Shown in pieces: positions 43,413-51,761 of a stretch of 64,000 nucleotides of DNA. Under the pieces are notes generated by a model. That model searched no databases. It was given only the letters and a program-made list of their open reading frames with translations, and was not told the origin of the DNA. The position numbers and the translations under genes were made by a program. This DNA is from Pseudomonas botevensis (GTDB lineage Bacteria > Pseudomonadota > Gammaproteobacteria > Pseudomonadales > Pseudomonadaceae), in NCBI RefSeq assembly GCF_019145475.1, contig NZ_JAHTKI010000024.1, forward strand, positions 1 through 64,000, in the 5' to 3' direction. The stretch's first letter is position 1. Each line of letters starts with the position of its first letter.

Positions 43413-44327
43413 TCAAGGACGGTCGTCGATTTCCTTCTCGGTATTGGCCGGCGGAATCAAGTCTTCGGTCGACAGGTTCAGCCAGATCAGCACCACGTTG
43501 GCGATGTAGATCGACGAGTAAGTACCCGCCAGAACACCCACCAGCAGTGCCAGGGAGAAGCCGTACAGGTTGTCACCGCCGAAGAACAGCAGTGCCGCGA
43601 TCGCCAGCAAGGTGGACACCGAGGTCGCAATGGTCCGCAGCAGCGTCTGGGTGGTCGAGATGTTGATGTTCTCGATCAGCGAAGCCTTGCGCAGCACGCG
43701 GAAGTTCTCACGAACCCGGTCGAATACCACGATGGTGTCGTTCAGCGAGTAACCGATGATCGCCAGTACCGCCGCCAGCACCGTCAGGTCGAAGGTGATC
43801 TGGAAGAACGACAGGATACCCACGGTCACGATCACGTCGTGAATCAGCGAAACAATGGCGCCGACGGCAAATTTCCACTGAAAGCGGAACGCCAGGTAGA
43901 TCAGGATGCCGCCCAGTGCCAGCAGCATGCCCATGCCACCCTGGTCGCGCAGTTCTTCACCGACCTGCGGGCCGACGAACTCTACGCGCTTGACGGTCGC
44001 CGGGTTGTCGCCGCCGACCTTCTGCAGCGCATCGGCTACCTGATGGCCCAACTGCGGATCCTCACCCGGCATACGCACCAGCAAATCGGTAGTCGCACCG
44101 AAGTTCTGCACGATGGCTTCGTGATAACCGGCCGTGGTCAGTTGCTCACGCACCTTGGTGACGTCGGCCGGACGCTCGTAGGTCAGCTCGATGAGCGTAC
44201 CGCCGGTGAAGTCCAGGCCCCAGTTCATGCCCTTGTGGAACACGCTGAAAACGGCCAGCAGCGTAAGGAACACGGTGACGCCGAACGCAAAGTTGCGGAC
44301 GCCCATGAAATTGATTGTACGTAACAT
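43413..44327 (-). CDS. secF: Protein translocase subunit SecF
   Basis: An RND-type Sec accessory subunit that, with SecD and YajC, uses proton motive force to pull exported proteins through SecYEG. The 304-residue protein has six membrane helices, a periplasmic domain after the first (about 35-125, with LDFTGGTLIEL) and the conserved GYSLNDTIVVFDRVREN segment. It follows secD by nine bases. Confidence 0.96.
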   Translation of the reverse strand: MLRTINFMGVRNFAFGVTVFLTLLAVFSVFHKGMNWGLDFTGGTLIELTYERPADVTKVREQLTTAGYHEAIVQNFGATTDLLVRMPGEDPQLGHQVADALQKVGGDNPATVKRVEFVGPQVGEELRDQGGMGMLLALGGILIYLAFRFQWKFAVGAIVSLIHDVIVTVGILSFFQITFDLTVLAAVLAIIGYSLNDTIVVFDRVRENFRVLRKASLIENINISTTQTLLRTIATSVSTLLAIAALLFFGGDNLYGFSLALLVGVLAGTYSSIYIANVVLIWLNLSTEDLIPPANTEKEIDDRP

Positions 44328-44336
44328 GGCAGCCCC

Positions 44337-46205
44337 TTAAATCCACAACTTCTTGAAGTCACGACCGCCGAAGATCAGGTTGACCATCGCGCGGGTGACC
44401 ATGATGGCCGTGAACATCGAAGTCAGAACCCCGAGGGACATGGTGACTGCGAAGCCTTTCACCGGGCCGGTGCCCATGGCGAACAGAATCCCGCCGACCA
44501 GCAAGGTGGTCAGGTTGGCGTCGAGAATCGCAGTGAATGCCCGGCCGAAGCCTTCGTTGATTGCACGTTGCACAGTCATGCCGGCGGCGATCTCTTCACG
44601 GATCCGCGAGAAGATCAGCACGTTGGCGTCGACCGCCATACCCATGGTCAACACGATACCGGCGATACCCGGCAGGGTCAGCGTTGCCCCCAGCAGCGAC
44701 ATCAGCGCCAGCAGCAAGACCATGTTCACCGCCAGTGCGACGGTAGCGATCAGACCGAAGAAACGGTAGATAGCGATGATGAACAGCGAGACGAACAGCA
44801 TGCCCCACAGCGATGCATCGATACCCTTGGTGATGTTGTCGGCACCCAGGCTCGGGCCGATGGTACGTTCTTCAGCGAAGTACATCGGAGCGGCCAGACC
44901 ACCGGCACGCAGCAGCAGTGCCAGCTCGGACGACTCGCCCTGACCGTTCAGGCCGGTGATACGGAACTGCGCGCCCAGCGGCGACTGGATGGTCGCCAGG
45001 CTGATGATTTTCTTCTCTTCCTTGAAGCTCTGAACGGCGACGTCTTTCTCGACACCGTCGACCACTTGCTTGACGTAAGTGGTGACCGGACGCTGCTCAA
45101 TGAAGATCACCGCCATGCTGCGACCGACGTTGCTGCGGGTCGCGCGGCTCATCAGCTCGCCACCGTGACCATCCAGGCGGATGTTCACTTCAGGTGTGCC
45201 GTGCTCGCCAAAACCGGCCTTGGCGTCAGTCACCTGGTCACCGGTGATGATCAGGCCACGCTCGATCTGTGCCGGCGGACGCTTGCCTTCACGGAACTCG
45301 AAAGTCTCGGAAGTGGCTTTCGAAGCACCCGGCTCGGCGGCCAGACGGAATTCCAGGTTGGCGGTCTTGCCGAGGATTCGCTTGGCTTCGGCAGTGTCCT
45401 GCACGCCCGGCAGCTCAACCACGATGCGGTTGGCGCCCTGACGCTGGACGATCGGTTCGGCAACACCCAGCTCGTTGACGCGGTTACGTACCGTGGTCAA
45501 GTTCTGCTTGATGGAGTATTCACGGATTTCCGCCAGCTTGGCCGGGGTCATCGCCAGACGCAGCACCGGTTGACCGTTGAGGTCGGCCGGAACAATGTCG
45601 AAATCGTTGAAATTCTTGCGGATCAGCGCACGGGCCTGTTCGCGGGAGTCAGCGTCGCTGAAGCCCAACTGAATGGCACCGTTGAGTTGCGGCAAGCTGC
45701 GATAACGCAGTTTCTCTTTGCGCAACAGGCTCTTGACGTCACCCTCGTAGACTTTCAGACGTGCGTCGAGGGCTTTGTCCATGTCCACTTCGAGCAGGAA
45801 GTGCACACCACCGGACAAGTCCAGACCCAGCTTCATCGGGTGCGCGGCCAGGCTGCGCAGCCATTGCGGGGTGGTTTGCGCCAGGTTCAGCGCGACGACG
45901 TAGTCATCACCCAATGCCTTGCGCACAACGTCCTTGGCCGGCAGCTGGTCTTCAGCCTTGACCAGACGGATCAGGCCGCCCTTGCCATTGGCCGCCAGAC
46001 TCGACGCCTTGACGTTGATCCCGGACTCACGCAGCGCGGTGCTCGCACGATCCAGGTCGGCCTGATTGACCTGCAGGGCCGTGCTGGCACCGCTGATCTG
46101 AATGGCCGGGTCATCGGGGTATAGATTGGGAGCGGAATAAATCAGACCGATCGCCAGCACCGCCAGGATCAGAATGTATTTCCACAGAGGATATTTGTTC
46201 AGCAT
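44337..46205 (-). CDS. secD: Protein translocase subunit SecD
   Basis: The 622-residue partner of SecF. It has one N-terminal helix, a large periplasmic region with P1 head and base (about 30-450, including LGLDLSGGVHFLLEVD) and five C-terminal helices with the proton-conducting GMAVDANVLIFSRIREE motif. The ATG at 46205 is used; the codon before it is a GTG. It follows yajC by about 60 bases. Confidence 0.96.
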   Translation of the reverse strand: MLNKYPLWKYILILAVLAIGLIYSAPNLYPDDPAIQISGASTALQVNQADLDRASTALRESGINVKASSLAANGKGGLIRLVKAEDQLPAKDVVRKALGDDYVVALNLAQTTPQWLRSLAAHPMKLGLDLSGGVHFLLEVDMDKALDARLKVYEGDVKSLLRKEKLRYRSLPQLNGAIQLGFSDADSREQARALIRKNFNDFDIVPADLNGQPVLRLAMTPAKLAEIREYSIKQNLTTVRNRVNELGVAEPIVQRQGANRIVVELPGVQDTAEAKRILGKTANLEFRLAAEPGASKATSETFEFREGKRPPAQIERGLIITGDQVTDAKAGFGEHGTPEVNIRLDGHGGELMSRATRSNVGRSMAVIFIEQRPVTTYVKQVVDGVEKDVAVQSFKEEKKIISLATIQSPLGAQFRITGLNGQGESSELALLLRAGGLAAPMYFAEERTIGPSLGADNITKGIDASLWGMLFVSLFIIAIYRFFGLIATVALAVNMVLLLALMSLLGATLTLPGIAGIVLTMGMAVDANVLIFSRIREEIAAGMTVQRAINEGFGRAFTAILDANLTTLLVGGILFAMGTGPVKGFAVTMSLGVLTSMFTAIMVTRAMVNLIFGGRDFKKLWI

Positions 46206-46268
46206 CACGCCGCCCGTTTATGACGCGGGGCGCCTTGCGCGCCCCGTCGATTGAGTAGAAGTTGAAAC

Positions 46269-46604
46269 TTAGATCGCTTTCAGCGTGCCTTTTGGCAGCG
46301 TGGCGGCGATGGCGCCCTTCTGGAACTTCATTTCCACGGTGTCGGAAACTTCCAGAACCACGAAGTCATCGGCCACTTTGGTGATCTTGCCAGCGATGCC
46401 GCCGTTGGTGACCACTTCGTCACCCTTTTGCAGGCTGCTCAGCAGGTTCTTCTGCTCTTTGGCGCGCTTGGCCTGTGGACGCCAGATCATCAGGTAGAAG
46501 ATGACCAGGAAGCCGACCAGGAAAATCCACTCAAAGCCGCCGCCCATAGGCGCTGCAGCCGGTGCAGCCGCGTCAGCCATGGCATTAGAGATAAAAAAGC
46601 TCAT
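46269..46604 (-). CDS. yajC: Sec translocon accessory subunit YajC
   Basis: A 111-residue single-span protein (helix about 24-41, FEWIFLVGFLVIFYLMIW) with a cytoplasmic beta-rich tail (KGDEVVTNGGIAGKI). It binds SecDF and the multidrug pump AcrB in E. coli. The Ala-rich N-terminal tail in the periplasm is typical for Pseudomonas. It lies between tgt and secD. Confidence 0.95.
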   Translation of the reverse strand: MSFFISNAMADAAAPAAAPMGGGFEWIFLVGFLVIFYLMIWRPQAKRAKEQKNLLSSLQKGDEVVTNGGIAGKITKVADDFVVLEVSDTVEMKFQKGAIAATLPKGTLKAI

Positions 46605-46647
46605 TTAGCACTCCAGTTGCAAATGTTGAATCTTGGGGTCAGAAAAC

Positions 46648-47781
46648 TCAGTCCAAAGGCGGAACGGGGAGCCCGCGTTTGGCGTAGAAGGCATCGACAA
46701 AGGCGGCCAATGTACCCTGTTGAATAGCCTCGCGCAAACCAGCCATCAGCACCTGATAATGGCGCAAATTGTGGATGGTATTGAGCATGCTGCCGAGCAT
46801 TTCGCCGCACTTGTCCAGATGATGCAGATAAGCGCGGGAGAAGTTCTGGCAGGTATAGCAATCGCAGGTCGGATCCAGCGGCGAATCATCATGGCGATGG
46901 AACGCGTTACGGATCTTCAGCACGCCTGTATCAATGAACAGATGCCCATTGCGGGCATTACGGGTTGGCATCACGCAATCGAACATGTCCACACCGCGGC
47001 GCACACCCTCAACCAGATCTTCCGGTTTGCCAACGCCCATAAGGTAACGAGGTTTGTCAGCGGGCATCATCCCAGGCAGATAATCCAGCACCTTGATCAT
47101 TTCGTGCTTTGGTTCGCCTACCGACAGACCGCCGATGGCCAGGCCATCGAAGCCGATCTTGTCCAGGCCTTCCAGCGAACGCATGCGCAGGTCCTGGTGC
47201 ATGCCGCCCTGGACGATACCGAACAGCGCCGCCGTGTTGTCGCCATGGGCGTTTTTCGAACGCTGGGCCCAGCGCAACGACAGCTCCATCGATACCCGGG
47301 CGACGTCTTCGTCGGCCGGGTACGGGGTGCATTCGTCGAAGATCATCACGATGTCCGAGCCCAGGTCACGCTGGACCTGCATCGACTCTTCCGGGCCCAT
47401 GAACACCTTCGAACCGTCGACCGGGGAAGCGAAGGTCACACCCTCTTCCTTGATCTTGCGCATCGCGCCGAGGCTGAACACCTGGAAACCACCGGAGTCG
47501 GTCAGGATCGGGCCTTTCCACTGCATGAAATCGTGCAGGTCGCCGTGGGCCTTGATCACTTCGGTGCCGGGACGCAGCCACAGGTGGAAGGTGTTGCCCA
47601 GAATGATTTCCGCGCCAATCGCCTCGATATCCCGTGGCAGCATGCCCTTGACCGTGCCGTAGGTGCCGACCGGCATGAAGGCCGGGGTCTCGACGGTGCC
47701 ACGGGGAAAGGTCAGGCGACCACGACGAGCCTTGCCATCGGTGGCAAGCAGCTCAAACGACATACGGCATTGGCGACTCAT
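46648..47781 (-). CDS. tgt: tRNA-guanine transglycosylase Tgt
   Basis: Tgt swaps guanine 34 for preQ1 in tRNAs with GUN anticodons, the entry step of queuosine. The 377-residue protein has the TIM barrel with the catalytic segments DSGGFQVFSL and IFDECTPYP and the zinc site CDCYTC...H. Two starts compete: the ATG at 47781 overlaps the queA stop (ATGA) and has GAGGAA seven bases upstream, while the ATG at 47763 (MSFELLATDG) matches shorter family members but has no ribosome site. I use the first. Confidence 0.94.
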   Translation of the reverse strand: MSRQCRMSFELLATDGKARRGRLTFPRGTVETPAFMPVGTYGTVKGMLPRDIEAIGAEIILGNTFHLWLRPGTEVIKAHGDLHDFMQWKGPILTDSGGFQVFSLGAMRKIKEEGVTFASPVDGSKVFMGPEESMQVQRDLGSDIVMIFDECTPYPADEDVARVSMELSLRWAQRSKNAHGDNTAALFGIVQGGMHQDLRMRSLEGLDKIGFDGLAIGGLSVGEPKHEMIKVLDYLPGMMPADKPRYLMGVGKPEDLVEGVRRGVDMFDCVMPTRNARNGHLFIDTGVLKIRNAFHRHDDSPLDPTCDCYTCQNFSRAYLHHLDKCGEMLGSMLNTIHNLRHYQVLMAGLREAIQQGTLAAFVDAFYAKRGLPVPPLD

Positions 47782-48827
47782 ACTGTTTCCTCAGGGCCAC
47801 GTGGTGCGGGGTTACGGGTAATGAACATCGCATCACCGTAGCTGAAAAAGCGGTATCCGTTGTCGACCGCAGCCTTATAGGCCGCCATGGTCTCCGGATA
47901 ACCGGCGAATGCCGAAACCAGCATCAACAGCGTGGATTCAGGCAAATGGAAATTGGTGACCAGGGCGTCGACCACATGAAACGGCCGGCCCGGGTAGATA
48001 AAGATGTCGGTGTCACCGCTGAACGGCTTGAGCACGCCATCGCGAGCGGCGCTTTCCAGCGAACGCACACTGGTGGTGCCCACCGCGATCACCCGACCAC
48101 CGCGCGCACGGCACGCAGCGACCGCATCGACCACATCCTGGCCGACTTCCAGCCATTCGCTGTGCATGTGGTGATCTTCGATCTTGTCGACACGCACCGG
48201 CTGGAACGTCCCCGCGCCCACGTGCAGCGTGACGAAAGCGGTTTCGACGCCCTTGGCGGCAATCGCTTCCATCAGCGTCTGGTCGAAATGCAGCCCCGCC
48301 GTCGGCGCCGCCACCGCGCCCAGGCGCTCGGCGTACACGGTCTGATAGCGCTCGCGATCCGAGCCCTCGTCCGGGCGATCTATATAAGGAGGCAGCGGCA
48401 TGTGCCCGACGCGATCGAGCAACGGCAGCACTTCTTCGGCAAACCCCAGTTCGAACAGCGCGTCGTGACGCGCCAGCATCTCGGCTTCGCCACCACCGTC
48501 GATGAGGATCTTCGAACCCGGCTTCGGCGACTTGCTGGAGCGCACATGGGCCAGCACGCGATGCGTGTCGAGCACCCGTTCGATGAGAATTTCCAGCTTG
48601 CCGCCGGACGCTTTCTGGCCGAACAGCCGTGCCGGAATCACCCGGGTATTGTTGAACACCATCAGATCGCCCGGGCGCAAATGCTCAAGCAAATCAGTGA
48701 ATTGACGGTGTGCCAGGGCGCCGCTGAGCCCATCAAGGGTCAACAGGCGACTACCGCGACGCTCGGCCAGTGGATGGCGGGCGATCAGCGAATCAGGAAG
48801 CTCGAAGGTAAAGTCAGCAACGCGCAT
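47778..48827 (-). CDS. queA: S-adenosylmethionine:tRNA ribosyltransferase-isomerase QueA
   Basis: QueA transfers the ribosyl part of SAM to preQ1 in tRNA, giving epoxyqueuosine after Tgt has acted. The 349-residue length and motifs (LRPGDLMVFNNTRVIPARLFG, PTAGLHFD, HVGAGTFQPVR) are typical. It lies directly upstream of tgt with an ATGA overlap, so the two queuosine steps are co-translated. Confidence 0.96.
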   Translation of the reverse strand: MRVADFTFELPDSLIARHPLAERRGSRLLTLDGLSGALAHRQFTDLLEHLRPGDLMVFNNTRVIPARLFGQKASGGKLEILIERVLDTHRVLAHVRSSKSPKPGSKILIDGGGEAEMLARHDALFELGFAEEVLPLLDRVGHMPLPPYIDRPDEGSDRERYQTVYAERLGAVAAPTAGLHFDQTLMEAIAAKGVETAFVTLHVGAGTFQPVRVDKIEDHHMHSEWLEVGQDVVDAVAACRARGGRVIAVGTTSVRSLESAARDGVLKPFSGDTDIFIYPGRPFHVVDALVTNFHLPESTLLMLVSAFAGYPETMAAYKAAVDNGYRFFSYGDAMFITRNPAPRGPEETV

Positions 48828-48893
48828 GATGGGGTTCGTCTAGCAGGGCCGGAAAGTCTAGCGGAAATATCGAAAATTGACCATGAAACGTGA

Positions 48894-48922
48894 TTGACCA
48901 ACGGTAGGCACCTCTCTATACT
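48894..48922 (+). promoter_or_regulatory. sigma-70 promoter of tRNA-Leu
   Basis: TTGACC (48894-48899) and TATACT (48917-48922) are 17 bases apart, 13 bases before the mature tRNA 5' end. This is a strong stable-RNA promoter. Confidence 0.85.
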
Positions 48923-48935
48923 TCGCCGCCATTGA

Positions 48936-49020
48936 GCCCTGATGGCGGAATTGGTAGACGCGGCGGATTCAAAATCCGTTTTCGAAAGGAGTGGGAGTTC
49001 GAGTCTCCCTCGGGGCACCA
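48936..49020 (+). tRNA. tRNA-Leu (anticodon CAA)
   Basis: An 85-base class II tRNA with encoded CCA. The acceptor stem pairs GCCCTGA with TCGGGGC, the anticodon arm GCGGA-TTCAAAA-TCCGT gives anticodon CAA (reads UUG), and a long variable arm precedes the T-arm with TTCGAGT. It has its own promoter and a terminator after it. Confidence 0.97.
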
Positions 49021-49027
49021 AAATCAA

Positions 49028-49058
49028 GAAAGGTCTTGCTTTGCAAGGCCTTTTTTTT
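49028..49058 (+). terminator. Terminator of tRNA-Leu
   Basis: GAAAGGTCTTGC / GCAAGGCCTTTT with a TTT loop and an eight-T run, starting eight bases after the tRNA. Confidence 0.9.
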
Positions 49059-49113
49059 CGTCTGCCGGAAAGTGCCGATGGCCATCCGGCGAGATCTCAC
49101 AAAGGTTCACCCC

Positions 49114-49443
49114 ATGGAATCGTCCCTGGAAACAGTCGCTCTTTTCTCCCTCAAACTCGCTTATGAGGAAGAAGGCCTGAGCCCGATCCTGCGGGACGAT
49201 CTGGTCATGGGCGATTACGAGAGAGACGTGTTCGAACTGCTGGTGCGCCGGGGAGATGTCGAGACGATTCAGCTCAAGATGAAAGAGTGTCTGACTCTGG
49301 CGCTGGATGCCTTGGGCGGCGTAGACAAGCCATTGGGGCGTGAGCTGCACAAACTGTCCGTCGACTTCAGCCAGGCAAGGTCGATGGAGCTGCTGGATGC
49401 GCCGCTCCTCGCCCTCAAGCGTTATTTGAAAGACGTGCTGTAA
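49114..49443 (+). CDS. Small acidic helical protein of unknown function
   Basis: A 109-residue protein I do not recognise. It is predicted to be mostly helical and soluble, with many Leu and acidic residues (LKLAYEEEGLSPILRDDLVMGDYE at the start is the most distinctive part). The ATG at 49114 has AAAGG before it; longer frames run back into the tRNA terminator. It opens the accessory patch beside tRNA-Leu. Its size and acidity would fit a small regulator or immunity protein, but that is only a guess. Confidence 0.7.
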   Translation: MESSLETVALFSLKLAYEEEGLSPILRDDLVMGDYERDVFELLVRRGDVETIQLKMKECLTLALDALGGVDKPLGRELHKLSVDFSQARSMELLDAPLLALKRYLKDVL

Positions 49444-49447
49444 GGCC

Positions 49448-49816
49448 TCACAGAAGATGCCGGGAGATGTGCTTCGAGATCTCCACCATCGACGTCTTTC
49501 CGGTGAATTCGAACTTCACCTTCCCCAGCGACGAAAAGTAAATTTCCAGTTCCGAGTCCAGATCAAACGTCCCCGACGTTTCGACGGAGTACGCGACGAT
49601 GTTCTTGTACGGCAAGGAGGTGAAATCCTTTTTGCTACCGGTAATGCCCTGGACGTTGACCGCAATGATGCGTTTGTTGGTGAACACCACGCCATCGCGC
49701 ATGGCCTTGTAGGAGTCGATCACCTCTTCGCCATCCAGCAACAGCGCGGTCACGCGTTCGGCGTACTCGTCGTTCTGCTTGAGTTTGAAGAAGCCTTTAT
49801 TGTTGAAGTCGATCAT
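49448..49816 (-). CDS. Bacterial PH-domain protein
   Basis: A 122-residue protein of the bacterial pleckstrin-homology type (bPH_1). It shows the usual pattern of a glycine-containing strand (RDGVVFTNKRIIAVNVQGITG), a basic stretch and a C-terminal helix (SMVEISKHISRHL). It has no membrane segment. Such domains act as scaffolds or sense the membrane, but roles are mostly unknown. The strong site GGAGGA precedes the ATG. It is convergent with the small protein to its left, with only four bases between the stops. Confidence 0.75.
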   Translation of the reverse strand: MIDFNNKGFFKLKQNDEYAERVTALLLDGEEVIDSYKAMRDGVVFTNKRIIAVNVQGITGSKKDFTSLPYKNIVAYSVETSGTFDLDSELEIYFSSLGKVKFEFTGKTSMVEISKHISRHLL

Positions 49817-49852
49817 CTGAGCATCCTCCGGATAAAGAACAATATTTGATGC

Positions 49853-50602
49853 TCAGTCGAGCGCCTTGACGACTCGAATGTCGACGGGAAACCCACCCGC
49901 TCCCGCCAGCGTCTTCCACCCGACATACTGAAAGATCCCGTCCCGGTCAATGTTGTCGCCTCTTTCCACCATTTTTCCGTTCAGTACCGCGACGTTTTTA
50001 TGGACGGCACAAGCGCCATCCGACGCACCGACGGTGTAGATCACATAGGGTTTGACGTATTGCGCGGCGCGAAAATGTCGGCCGCATCCGAAATCGACGG
50101 TGATCATCAACGTCTTCAGATTCGCTTCGCCATCCAGCTCTGCGTGCTGGTCGAGCTGGCCGATCTCGCCGACGTCGCTGAAACCCAGAGCCCGAGCGCG
50201 TTTGTACTCCGGGGAGCTCAGGTGAGCGGCTTGGGCTTGTCGGAGATGTTGATCGATCTCGTCGTCGTATACCGCGCGCTCCTTGGTGACGATATCTTGC
50301 GCCCGAGTGATGAGTTTTTCGCAGCGTGCGTAATCGGGGGAACCGAGTTTTGACGGGGCGAGGTGTTTACGGTGTACCGAAACGGTTCGCAGCGGACTCT
50401 CGATATAGAGCATGGAATCCCTTGCGGACTGGCTACCGTTCTGCAGATTGGTTATCGCCCGCTGCAGGTGCTGGCAATCGGAGAGGTAGGTCTTCCAGGC
50501 GTACTCCGGCGTTTCTTCCCAGTCGTCGGCATACGCCGGGGTCATCACGACAGCGAGGGTGGTCGCGCAGAGCAGGCGAAAGGCCGCGGTGAAAATGGGC
50601 AT
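49853..50602 (-). CDS. Exported protein of unknown function
   Basis: A 249-residue protein with a Sec signal peptide cut after A-Y-A (residue 25). The mature part starts with a helical region of about 120 residues (two cysteines, C43 and C94) and ends in a beta-rich domain of about 95 residues (FGCGRHFRAAQYVKPYVIYTVG, DRDGIFQYVGWKTL). I do not recognise the family. It may be a periplasmic binding or inhibitor protein, but nothing in the neighbourhood decides this. Confidence 0.65.
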   Translation of the reverse strand: MPIFTAAFRLLCATTLAVVMTPAYADDWEETPEYAWKTYLSDCQHLQRAITNLQNGSQSARDSMLYIESPLRTVSVHRKHLAPSKLGSPDYARCEKLITRAQDIVTKERAVYDDEIDQHLRQAQAAHLSSPEYKRARALGFSDVGEIGQLDQHAELDGEANLKTLMITVDFGCGRHFRAAQYVKPYVIYTVGASDGACAVHKNVAVLNGKMVERGDNIDRDGIFQYVGWKTLAGAGGFPVDIRVVKALD

Positions 50603-50936
50603 GTGTAATCCGTTACGGTGATGAGGAATGGCGCGACGCTACTATTTTGTCATCTGGCCGTCCAATAGAACGGAGTGCCTGGACGGTTGCTCCGTACTCG
50701 CGCCGGATTAAGGAAAGTGCTCGATGAAAACCCTGTGGCGACCGGAATCTGTTTCTCGCCAATCTCGCCGAGGCGGGTGCCGGTCTGGTCACGATCATGG
50801 TGGAGTCGATCCTGTTCGACTCTGCTTTTCATTTCTCTCAATTTTTAACGGGTTTTTGCTATCTTGCTGGCCACTATTGCAGCGGGCTCGACGCGTGCTG
50901 ACTTGAGCAATTTTGAAGGTTAAAGGAAAGGATCGA
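50603..50936. other. Intergenic region without a supported gene
   Basis: This 334-base gap lies between two divergent genes of unknown function. I see a small imperfect hairpin (GTCCA / TGGAC near 50664-50688) and a ribosome site AAAGGA before the gene at 50937. Open frames on both strands are short and without ribosome sites. Promoters for both neighbours must be here but none is clear. Confidence 0.5.
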
Positions 50937-51689
50937 ATGGAGTTTCTGCGTTTTCTGGCATTTGTCGCGGCCTGGGGTTTCATGTGGCGCTGGGTGGTGA
51001 AGAATCGCGGCAGCTGGAATCTGTTCATCGGCAACCTGATCGGTGCGGTGGGCGGTTTCATTGTCGGTGTCGTGGTGTTGTCCATTACCCTGTCGCTGTT
51101 TCCGTCTGCGCATAAAACGGAACAACAGCAACCAGAGAGGGCCGCGACCTCGGAAGCCAGGCCAGCCGTGACGAAGGTCGAGCCTGCTCCTGTACTGATC
51201 CCACCTTCCGAGTCCGCTCCCGCTGTGGCATCCGACAACCTGCCGGTATTTGTCGCCAGCGCAGCGCAGAATCAGCCTTCACCGCCCGACTCCGCTCTCC
51301 TGCCCAACTTCAGTAAACGTCTGACAGCCTCGGTGTCGGAAAAGAAGGTCGAGGAGACTGTCGGCGCCAATTTCGTCGCCCTGCGCAAGGCGATCGGCAG
51401 CGATCCGAATGGCGACAAAGCGATACTGGCCTCGGTCATGTGCCTGCCGTTCATCCAGGGCGCCATGCGTTTTCCGGCAGCGGCGGTCGTGACACCTCAA
51501 GCCAAGACCAACAGCACGCGGTTCAAGGATCAGATCTACACCATCAGCAACACAGTCACCGCCCGCAACATGCTCGGTGACGACGAACTCTACCGCTTCG
51601 ATTGCTCGATTCAGCGACTGCCGGCCAACGATTCCGGTTATGCCGAATGGCGCCTGCTGGGGTTGAAACTGGAAAAAGCCGGTTCTTAA
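50937..51689 (+). CDS. Membrane-anchored protein of unknown function
   Basis: A 250-residue protein with two N-terminal hydrophobic segments (about 3-20 and 30-56), a Pro/Ala/Ser-rich linker (about 60-125) and a globular C-terminal domain (about 130-250) with two cysteines (in VMCLPF and FDCSIQ) that may form a disulfide if the domain is periplasmic. The ATG at 50937 has AAGGA before it. No family is recognised. It precedes the PhoD-like phosphatase by about 70 bases on the same strand. Confidence 0.65.
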   Translation: MEFLRFLAFVAAWGFMWRWVVKNRGSWNLFIGNLIGAVGGFIVGVVVLSITLSLFPSAHKTEQQQPERAATSEARPAVTKVEPAPVLIPPSESAPAVASDNLPVFVASAAQNQPSPPDSALLPNFSKRLTASVSEKKVEETVGANFVALRKAIGSDPNGDKAILASVMCLPFIQGAMRFPAAAVVTPQAKTNSTRFKDQIYTISNTVTARNMLGDDELYRFDCSIQRLPANDSGYAEWRLLGLKLEKAGS

Positions 51690-51761
51690 GCCTCGTTTAA
51701 GGGTTGAAGGCGCCGGCTGCGCTATCATCGCCGGCCTGTGCGCCTTGAGCCTTGCCCGCTG

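Noticed and set aside
48936..49020. Phage or island attachment site at the tRNA-Leu 3' end
   Set aside because: I found no second copy of the tRNA end downstream and no integrase gene in the window.
50603..50936. Possible small genes (about 60 codons) on both strands
   Set aside because: They lack ribosome sites and recognisable composition, and overlap each other on opposite strands.
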